NCBI GenBank assembly: GCA_007570785.1 | Contig: ML664152.1 | Coordinates: 5,760,683-5,824,682, forward strand | Direction: 5' to 3' | Origin: Antilocapra americana | Taxonomy: Eukaryota; Chordata; Mammalia; Artiodactyla; Antilocapridae | DNA: 64,000 bases | Shown here: one piece after another, positions 56,057 to 64,000 of the stretch | Layout: every line of letters starts with the position of its first letter | Numbering within the stretch: position 1 is the stretch's first letter | Notes under the pieces: model-generated | Told to the model about the DNA's origin: nothing | The model's database searches: none | Seen by the model: only the letters and a program-made list of their open reading frames with translations | Program-made: the position numbers and the translations under genes

Positions 56057-56424
56057 TTCAGTGCAGTTCAGTCACTCAGTCGTGTCCTACTCGTTGCGAC
56101 CCCATGGACTGCAGCACGCCAGGCCTCCTTGTCCATCACCAACTCCCAGAGTTTACTCAAACTCATGTCCATTGAGTCAGTGATGCCATCCAACCATCTC
56201 ATCCTCTGTCATCCCCTTCTCTTCCTGCCTTCAATCTTTCCCAGCATCATGGTCTTTTCAAATGAGTCAGTTCTTTGCATCTTCAGCTTCAGCATCAATC
56301 CTTCCAATGAACACCCAGGACTGATCTCCTTTGGGATGGACTGGTTGGATCTCCTTGCAGTCTGAGGGACTCTCAAGAGTCTTTTCCAACACCACAGTTT
56401 AAAAGCATCAATTCTCTGCCGCTC
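56057..56424 (-). mobile_element. BovB 3' end, antisense
   Basis: Starts ttcagtgcagttcagtcact, passes accatctcatcctctgtcat, and ends agcatcaattctctgccgct. The usual segment between tctttgcat and cttcagctt is missing about 25 bases (the aggtggccaaagtattgga region). Confidence 0.92.
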
Positions 56425-56548
56425 CTCAGTGGGACTTATTCCAACTAGTTCCCTCCATATCCATGGCCACATTCTGACTCAGCTACCAGTGTCCTTCTTC
56501 CCTTGTAGAACACACCTCACTGCAGCCAAAGGGATATAAAAAACCACC

Positions 56549-56746
56549 CAGTCATCCACTGCTGTGTAACAAACAACTCCAAAGTAGGTAGCTTAAAGTA
56601 ACTACCATTTACTTTGCTCATGATCATGAGACTTGCATGGAACTCAGCTGCTCAACTCACCTCTGTTCTGAGATGCATATGGGCCTCAGCTGCGATCTCA
56701 TGAATGTCCTCTCCTTGGGGCAAGGCTGATTTGGCGTCTTAGAGAA
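56549..56746 (-). mobile_element. MLT1-type MaLR LTR fragment, antisense
   Basis: It reads gctgtgtaacaaacaactcc, then gtagcttaaagtaactacca and tgctcatgatcatgagactt. In reverse complement this is the MLT1 3' end (aagccactaagtttt-like). Cut on the right by a Bov-tA. Confidence 0.72.
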
Positions 56747-56951
56747 GGCTTCCTAGATGCACTTGTGGTAAAGAATCCACCTGCTAATGCAGAAACAGGT
56801 TTGATCCCTGGGTCGGGAAGACTCCTTGGAGGAGGGAATGGCACCAAATCAAAAAATTGCCTGAAAAATTCCATGGACAGAAGAACCTGGCAGACTACAG
56901 TCCATGTGGTCACAAAGAATCAGAAACGACTGAGCGCCTGAGCACACACAC
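56747..56951 (+). mobile_element. Bov-tA SINE, sense
   Basis: It has a head (ggcttcctagatgcacttgt) and an end (cgactgagcgcctgagcaca). The middle has an A-rich change (caaatcaaaaaattgcctg). Confidence 0.88.
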
Positions 56952-57279
56952 AGAGAAAATTCTTATTCATGGGCTGACCTCTCTCTTACTTTCTCTTCAG
57001 CTTATTTCCTTGTGTCCTCTGCACATGGTACCTGAGTATGGCTGTCTCACAGTAATTGGAGTATTCCCAAAGACCAGGGGGACTGAAAGTCTTAAGACCT
57101 GAAGTTGGTTATCCTGGAATTTCACAGCCACCTAAATTCTCTCGGTCAGGCAGGTCAGTAAGGCTGACTTGGATTCAAAGAGAGAGGGATGAGATCCCAA
57201 CTCTCAATGAACAGTGTCTCAAGGACTGTGAGCTGTCTTTAATTTCTCACAAAACACTTTGGCTCATGTCACTCTCTGA
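56952..57279. other. Unassigned unique sequence
   Basis: No gene or repeat family is recognised. Confidence 0.35.
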
Positions 57280-57745
57280 CTTACACCCCATTGCTTTTCA
57301 GATAAAACCTAACACTGTCCAGCAATACAGTACATGTTCCTGCTGACCAGCATCTTCTCAGGGTGGGCTCTCCCCAGCTCTGCTCTCTAAGCTTCAACGT
57401 CCCGCCTTTCATTGTCTCAAACTAGAGTGGTTCTTCCTACCTCGTCATCTCCTCTCTGTGTCCTCCTCTCTAAAGCCCAAGCCCCTTCCAGGTCAACACT
57501 GAAATGCCACTCGTAGGGGACACTTCCAATGGCCTTGGGTGCAGCCACACCCCTCTGTCACACCCTTTCTCAGCACGCAGTTTTATTAAATGATTAACAC
57601 GTGGTTTACAAGAAGGACTTGTACTTCTCGCTGGACTGAAAGCCTCATGAAGGCACAGTGTTTTTTGTTCAATACTTTAGATTTCTACAGCATCTAGCAC
57701 AAAATAACTATTTATCCAATCAGTTAGCATCACATTAGCTGGAAT
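57280..57745 (+). mobile_element. L2 LINE 3' end, sense
   Basis: It reads accccattgcttttcagata, then cttccaggtcaacactgaaa, gaaagcctcatgaaggcaca and cagcatctagcacaaaataa. This is the order of the sense L2 3' end. All frames are decayed. Confidence 0.7.
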
Positions 57746-58451
57746 CCAGAAACATCACTCACATGTGCATCTTCAGTTACACCAGTTTTGTGACACCGTT
57801 GCCTCCTTGCACCATTCGGGGGGTGTCTGTGGTCACATGTACTGCTGCATGAACACTTAAAATGTCTGAAGACGAGGGCTGTAAGTGTAAACCACATGCT
57901 GTATCTCTAAGACATAGCACAACAAAAGTGAATTTATCTCATTTATAGTATATGTTACATGCTGAAATGATAATAGTTTTGATATACTGGGTTAATGAAC
58001 TGTATTATTAAAATTAAATTCATCTGTCTCTTTTTCCATTTTTAATGTAACTGTCTTAAAAACCTTAGATCACAGACATGGTTCTCCTTTGTGGATCACA
58101 TCATATTTCTGTTGAGCACTGCTGCTGTAGACAGAGGCTTAGTGGTGATATATGCCTGAAGAAATGCTGCAAACTGTCATGCTTTGGAATGTTTGTAATG
58201 AACATATCAAGGGCACTGAGAAGTCTTGTGAGAGACACCTGTTTACTTTTAAGCTAGTGTTTTCTGAAGTGACCTGACCTTCCGTGGGGTCCATTCTTTT
58301 CAGTACCTTGTATGTTCATCCCTGAAACATACGAACATAGGCAAACATTGTTGGGTACCTGCCTCTGAGATGCAGTCACGGGCATGGTGCATTCAGCAGT
58401 GAATCTCATTATGGAAATTAGAAGCAAAGCCTTCTTGTTGAGAGCTTGCTG
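57746..58451. other. Unassigned unique sequence
   Basis: No gene or repeat family is recognised. Confidence 0.4.
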
Positions 58452-59325
58452 TTGTTGTTCAGTTGCCCAGTCTTGTCTGTCTCTGCAACCCCATGGACTG
58501 TAGCATGCCAGTCCTTCCTGTCCCTCACCATCTCCTAGAGTTTGTCCAGGTTCATGTGATGCCATCCAGCCATCTCATCCTCTGATGCCCTCTTCTCCTT
58601 ATGCCCTCGATCTTTCCCAGCATCAGGGACTTTTCCAGTGAGTCTTCTGTTCACATCAGATGACCAAAATACTAGAGCTTCAGCTTCAGCATCAGTCCTT
58701 TCGGTGAATATTTAGGGCTATCCTCTCTTAATATTTACTGGTTTGATTTCCTTGCTGTCCAAGGGACTTTCAGGAGACTTCTCCAGCACCACACTTCAAA
58801 GGCGTCAATTCCTTGACATTCCTCCTCCTTTACGGTCCAACTCTCACAACGGTACATGACCACTGGGAAGACCATAGCCTTGACGATACGAAATTTTGTC
58901 GGTGGAGTAATGTTGCTGCTTTTCCACACACTGTCTAGGTCTGTCATCGCTTTCCTGCCAAGAAGCAATCATCTTCTGATTTCATGGCTGCAGTCACCAT
59001 CCTCAGTGATTTTGGAGCCCAAGGAGAGGAAATCTGTCACTGCTTCCACCTTTTCCCCTTCTGTTTGCCATGCAGTAATGGAGCCAAATGCCATGATCTT
59101 AGTTTTTGCTTAATATTTAGTTTAAGCTGACTCTTTCACTCTCTTCCTTCACCCTCATCAAGAGGCCCTTTAGTTACTCTTCACTTTCTGCCATTAAAGT
59201 GGTACCGCCCACTTATGTGACATTGTTGATGTTTCTCCCACCTATCTTGATTGCAACTTGTAACTCATCCAGGCCGGCATTTCTCATGATGCTCTCAGCG
59301 TATAGATTAAACAAGCAGGGTGAGG
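58452..59325 (-). mobile_element. BovB 3' third, antisense, older copy
   Basis: The tail is at 58452 (gttgttgttcagttgcccag). It continues through gtccaactctcacaacggta and tttcatggctgcagtcacca, and ends ttaaacaagcagggtg. About 870 bp, including part of the RT C-terminus (broken). More diverged than most other BovB copies here. Confidence 0.92.
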
Positions 59326-60487
59326 GGGAAACATAGGAGAGATTCGAGGGCTTTCCGAGAGTTGTACAGTCCCTTACATAAGGTACACACACATGCTTCC
59401 CTGGGTGCTGGAAGTCAGATCTGTCTGAGATGGTCGGAGCCTTGCCAGGGCTTTGGACTGCCTACGCTGGGCTCTTCACAGGAGTCTGGACTCTTTCATA
59501 GTTTGCTTCATTTCTCTAGTTTGCTGAAGAGGCACATCAAGGTAGGATGCAACTTTAGGTGTACCTTGTGTGTGGAGAGATGTGTGTCCAAGAGGTGGGG
59601 TGAGGAGGGAAGACTGTAGACTGTGTCACAGTCAAAGCACTGTGTTGACCTGCAGGTCCCTTGAACTGACTGCCAAAATGGGATTATTTTATTCTTTCTG
59701 CCATAAGCGGTGGGTCTTTCAACACCAGGCATTCCAGATTTTGCTCTTGATTGAAAGACAAGAGATATAAATGTGTCATTTCTCAACACAGAATCCTCAG
59801 GATTGCCCTCTGGACTGGGTCCTGAGCCCTGTTTTTGTTTTAAAGGTGAGTAGTCCTCATGAAAGATTTCTGGTGCCTTTTGACCCCCGGAAGTAGTCCA
59901 TCTCACCATAAGGAAGGTGAGATGCAGCATTTTATAAGTTAATCCCATGAGCACCATGACCCTCTCTGATAGGCCAGCACCAGAATCGCCTTGATACAGG
60001 AGCACTGAGAGATAAGAATCCCAATCAGAGCTTGAGGTCGTCTTGGCGTTCTCACTGCCTTCTGCACATCCTGGGACTAACCTTTCCCAGGTAAGCTCTG
60101 CCCATCTTCATTGTCAAAGACAGTGCCGGGCTCTGTAATTAGCTCGTAATTCCAATAAAATCTTTCCATTTTAGAGCTCTCTGTCCCTCCATTCAACACT
60201 TCCAATGTCATTTTGTGCCGCCTTCTTCAACAAAGCTGTCTACTTTCCAAATCATCTTTCTTTTCTCCAAGGTCAGACTCTCTTCCCCACCGGGTGATTA
60301 GAAATAGTATTGCATTGTGTTACTCTACACAGAGCAGAGATGCAAACCATTTTCTTTTAGCATAAATCTTATTTGTCATCCTTACTACAAATCATAGATA
60401 ACCCTAGGCCAAGTGTCATCACATATAAGAAGGAAGAAAGCTAGGCAGAATACAACAAAAAAGTATTAATTGATAAAACTAGCCAGG
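59326..60487. other. Unassigned unique sequence
   Basis: No gene or repeat family is recognised. A minus-strand frame of 165 codons at 59508-60005 has no known motif and overlaps plus-strand frames, so it is not called. Confidence 0.4.
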
Positions 60488-60707
60488 TGTTTTATCTTCT
60501 GCATGCTTAGTCACTCAGTCATGCCTGATTCTTTGCAATCTTTTGAACTGTAGCCTGCCAGGCTCCTCTGTCCATGGGATTTTTCAGGCAAGAAGACTGG
60601 AGTGGGTTGCCATTTCCTCCTCCAGGGAATCTTCCCAACCCAGGGATCTTCCCAACCTGGGGATCAGACCCACACCACTGAGCCATTGGGGAAGCCTGTT
60701 TTATCTT
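60488..60707 (-). mobile_element. Bov-tA SINE, antisense, with TSDs
   Basis: The perfect 11-bp duplication tgttttatctt at 60488-60498 and 60697-60707 brackets 198 bp. Inside, gatcttcccaacc-type wording is duplicated in tandem (aatcttcccaacccaggg, then atcttcccaacctgggg). Confidence 0.94.
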
Positions 60708-60983
60708 ACTTTAGTATAAATTTTATGACAACAGTTTTGCTTCTTCTGGCATTGAAAATTCCATATGACATGCACATTTTAACTCATTATAGACCCAGTT
60801 GGAAAGAAAATTCTGATAAATCTGAAGCAGTTCATTATATTCAAAACATTTTACACAAAAAGAACATGAGAATTACAATGGGTGCATGAAAACAATGGAG
60901 GAAAACAGGTGGGGGAAAAAGGTGGCCTGGTGCCCTTATAATCAAAAAATCTGTATTATTCAATAAAATTCCAACCTTATCTC
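60708..60983. other. Unassigned
   Basis: AT-rich, nothing recognised. Confidence 0.35.
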
Positions 60984-61185
60984 TTTTTTTTTAAATTAAG
61001 TCAATGTACAGTTGATTTACAATGTTGTGTATTTTCAGGTGTATAGCAAAATGATTCATATATATATATATATATATATATATAAACATAAACATTACCT
61101 TTTCAGGTCCTTTTCCATTTTAGGTTATTACAAGGTATTGAATATAGTTCCTTGTGTCATATAGTAGCGTCTCATTGTTTAACAA
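60984..61185 (-). mobile_element. Old L1 3' end, antisense
   Basis: A T-run is followed by gtcaatgtacagttgattta, caatgttgtgtattttcagg and ggttattacaaggtattgaa, the 3' UTR of a mammalian L1. It contains a (TA)n run of about 26 bases at 61059-61084. Confidence 0.82.
61059..61084. repeat. (TA)n microsatellite
   Basis: About 13 TA units within the L1 3' end. Confidence 0.95.
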
Positions 61186-63040
61186 ATTTAACTTCTTCAT
61201 ATATGAATTAATTATTTGTCAACAAGTAAAGTAAATCATTATTTCCCAGATTACGTTCCACTAAACATTTCTCTGGGAGAATCTGGAATTTGTGCATTTG
61301 CATATGGACTTTCATGTGCAGGGGACTTAAAAATTCTTCAAAGGAGAGATATCTCATTGAAAAAGAGGGCCAGACATAAATCTCTCAGTAAAAGTGCTGA
61401 GAGGTTTTATAGTTAAAGTACTTGTTTTATTTTATCTAACCTGCTTTTCTAAAACAATTTATTCAGACTACATGTCTTACTTTTCTTCAGAGTACCAGTT
61501 TAGGAAAGGCTAACTTATATACTGATACCTGATTTGGAATAGCATGGTTCTTTTTTGTTACTTTGCTCAGCAGACCTCACCATTTCGCCTTAATTTTATC
61601 GAATGCATTTAGTCACAGAATATTTTGTTGTCCATTCCAGCTTCAAAGATATTTTTGAAATTCTCATCTTCATATGCAAGTCCATTAAAAAATATTTCTA
61701 TGAAATTCTCAAATGATAGCAGTGATATATAATGTGGCTTCACCAGGATTTCAGGACCATTCATGTTCTGCTGTCACTATGGACATATTTCAGTTGAGTT
61801 CATTACTGATGATATGTAGTTTATATTCAGTCTTTTCTGACTCTTAGAGTTGTCACCTCTCTCTCTTGAAGAATCAAGGAATCCATCCCTCTCCTTGCAC
61901 GCTCCACACCCCCATGTTGAAAGCTCTGTGTTTCTCACTGCCTCTTCACCGTCAGCTCCGTCAGGTAGCCCCATCCCTTTGTACCACTCCCTGCTCCCTC
62001 TGGGACAGTGAACAGACCCACAGACCTGCCAGAGTCATACTGTTATAACTCTTCACTTGTTTTCATTTTGATCCTAAACAACTTCACTTTGCTTTCTAGT
62101 AAGCTGAAATCCCTGGAAAGAGGAAACATTTTCTAGACCAATTCAGAATTAAGTTGCTCAGGGAAGTCAGAGTCAAGTAACTTGAATCACATTTTCTTTT
62201 TGAAGAAGATGTTCTTTGCAGACTTCCTGTAACTGATTGGAACCATTTATCTTGCTATGATTTTGCAGCACAAACATAACTGTGATTGTTTTATTATTTC
62301 TTCACTGAATAAGTGAAATATAATTGTGCTTTTGGGAATTTTTTTTTAATTATGGAATTTGTGGATTTTAAAAAGCTACCTGGAATGTAAGCCTGGGGTT
62401 ATTGATATCAGTGGAAGAAAATGACACAGTTCCCAGGACTAAATTCAGAGCAGGGCGATTGCAATTCCATGGAGGCTAAAGGGTGCATCTGATGGAAGCT
62501 GTGAACTGACCCAGAGAAGTGGCCTACTTGGCAGTTCTAACTTGCATCACACTCAGCCATCCCTGGTTAAGTGATCTTTGCCAAGTTCTTTAATTTTCAG
62601 GCGTTCTTTCAGTAAAACTGTGGGTAGGCCTAGAATGGAGGAGAAGTTCAGCCAATATCCAGGTTCAGCAGCTAGAATACTTGTGCTTGATCTACACAGT
62701 GTTGCCTTATGTGATCATAAGGGTACCAGTGTACAATCTAGACTTCCATTTCCTCTTGAGAAACTGTGGATCTGGCGACGCAGTCTCTGACTCCCAGCTG
62801 GCCAGGCTCTGGTGCTCTTCCCTGGATTTCATCAATGCCCCCACCATCCCTGGGCGAACCTCAGACTCAGACAAAGAAGCAGTCAGTCATCATTTATATT
62901 TATGATGTGCTACTGATTCCCTATAGCAATTAGGAAGGATTAAGTGATGTGTAGCACCTACATTTCTATGCAAAGTTAAATATTTGTTTCAAGGAAATGA
63001 GATACAGCATATTTTTCAACATAATTAAGATTTATACAAT
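61186..63040. other. Unassigned unique sequence
   Basis: About 1.85 kb with no recognised repeat or gene. Short open frames only. Confidence 0.4.
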
Positions 63041-63620
63041 TTTCACACAACAGTAGGATACAAATTCTATTCAAGTGCCCATAGACTATAAACTAGGAGA
63101 CACTGGAACATCCAGGGACATAAAGCAAGGTGCAAAAATTTCATGGTTTAAAGGTATGAAATCATACAGAATTTGTTCTCTTGGCACTGTGGATTTATGT
63201 TAGAAATCAATCTCAAAAGATATTTGAAAATAACTCACATATTTTCAAGTGCAATGTGACATTTACCAAGACAGACTTAGCCACTGAAAGCCTCAGTAAA
63301 GTTAGAGGGCTGAAAAAACAGAGAGTGATTGCAGAGAAGAAAGAATTTAAATGAGAAATTAATATCAAAATGAGAAATTAATATCAAAGATACTTTAAAC
63401 ACTCCATGTATTTGGAAATTAAACATCCCCTTTTAAATGATGGGAGTATCTAAGGAGCCATAACAAGTAAAATTAGAAAATATTGTACCAGAATAAAAAT
63501 GAAAAGAAAACTTTACAGAGAATTTATCAGGATTTGTTGCATGCAACTGAAGCTGCTCAATGCAAGTAAATACAATGTGGAATTTTGAATACGATATGAA
63601 AACAAATAATGGATACTAGC
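63041..63620 (+). mobile_element. Old L1 ORF2 fragment, sense, rearranged
   Basis: It reads attctattcaagtgcccata, then ggtatgaaatcatacagaat, tttggaaattaaacatcccc and aaaatgaaaagaaaactttac, the order of L1 ORF2 between nuclease and reverse transcriptase. The attcaagtgc part appears a second time at about 63246 (tcaagtgcaatgtgacattt), showing an internal duplication. No frame is kept. Confidence 0.72.
63351..63388. repeat. 19-bp tandem duplication
   Basis: atgagaaattaatatcaaa occurs twice, perfect, at 63351-63369 and 63370-63388, inside the old L1. Confidence 0.97.
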
Positions 63621-63834
63621 ATAAAATTTTATGAAATTTGAATAAAATCTGTACTTTAGTAATAATACTGGATATAAAGCATATTTTTTGTGGACGTGAA
63701 TAAGTGTTTAATATATAACTCAATAGTCTTGAATTTTTACTTAAAATCTTTCCAATTTTGCTTGTGTTTGGGTCATCTTGTCCCTTGGTGGCATTTCAAT
63801 TTGTGGTCTTTAGTCTAGAGCAGGGGCTCCAAAC
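63621..63834. other. Unassigned
   Basis: AT-rich, nothing recognised. Confidence 0.3.
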
Positions 63835-63990
63835 CGTGGCCCAGAGGCCAAAATTGAGCTCACCACCAATTGTAAATAAATGTTTATTAGGTGCTGTCGT
63901 GTTCATTTATTTGCATGTTGTCTATAGATGCTTTCACATTCCAGCTTCAGACTCGAGTAGCAGCAATGGTGTATCTTGCAAAGCCAAATC
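63835..63990 (-). mobile_element. hAT-Charlie-type DNA transposon fragment
   Basis: It reads ggctccaaaccgtggcccag, then aaataaatgtttattaggtg and catgttgtctatagatgctt. It has the same family wording as 38607-38821 in the opposite direction. It is close to the window edge, so completeness is unknown. Confidence 0.6.
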
Positions 63991-64000
63991 TCTGTTACTG

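Noticed and set aside
59508..60005. 165-codon minus-strand frame
   Set aside because: No recognisable motif. It overlaps plus-strand frames and starts near a BovB end, with no splice or promoter support.
7681..60707. Many near-identical spaced repeats, which could suggest a CRISPR-like array
   Set aside because: They are dispersed SINEs of about 200 bp in both orientations with their own TSDs, in a vertebrate genome. There is no regular repeat-spacer pattern.

Overview
This window is nuclear DNA of a bovid ruminant (cattle, bison, buffalo, sheep or goat lineage; the species cannot be told by reading). The evidence is the repeats. Bov-tA and Bov-A2 SINEs, BovB (RTE-type) LINEs and ruminant L1 3' ends recur throughout, on top of older mammalian repeats (L2, MIR, MaLR LTRs, hAT-Charlie, old L1). 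I find no intact protein-coding gene, no cellular tRNA or rRNA gene, no CRISPR array and no bacterial-type operon. The open frames are either inside repeats or short and unsupported. It reads as an intergenic or intronic, repeat-rich region.

Layout: 1-165 is the tail of a BovB endonuclease region. 0.2-4 kb is AT-rich sequence ending in a 5'-truncated L1 with target-site duplications (TSDs). 4.5-10.3 kb holds SINEs, an L1 and a BovB 3' end. 10.3-11.8 kb is unique and contains one weak exon-like open frame. 11.9-14 kb has SINEs, one of them split by an L1 carrying a 3' transduction. 15-19.2 kb is a long, broken antisense BovB with endonuclease, reverse transcriptase and 5' region. 20.6-22.6 kb is BovB nested in BovB. 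23-24.2 kb is a 1.2-kb TG-rich array. 24.2-28.2 kb is the longest repeat-free stretch and a candidate for conserved regulatory DNA.

The right half: 28.5-34 kb holds SINEs, L2 and L1. 35-37.4 kb is GC-rich and unexplained. 37.4-42.5 kb has a young-looking L1 stub, BovB, a MIR split by hAT DNA, and a 1.4-kb antisense L2. 43.4-43.9 kb is a candidate LTR. 44.3-46 kb is unique. 46.0-46.7 kb is a BovB flanked by an exceptionally long 55-bp duplication. 48-52 kb holds Bov-A2, old L1, an L1 with a second putative 3' transduction, and a twin-primed L1. 53-60 kb is nested BovB, L1, SINE, MaLR and L2. The right edge is an old L1 ORF2 fragment and a hAT fragment.

The elements are linked functionally. 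L1 and BovB encode target-primed reverse transcription machinery. By established knowledge, the ruminant SINEs share sequence with BovB and are thought to be mobilised by it. The most informative content is the set of insertion structures: TSDs, transductions, inversion and nesting, which give the relative order of events. I saw no convincing undescribed biological system.
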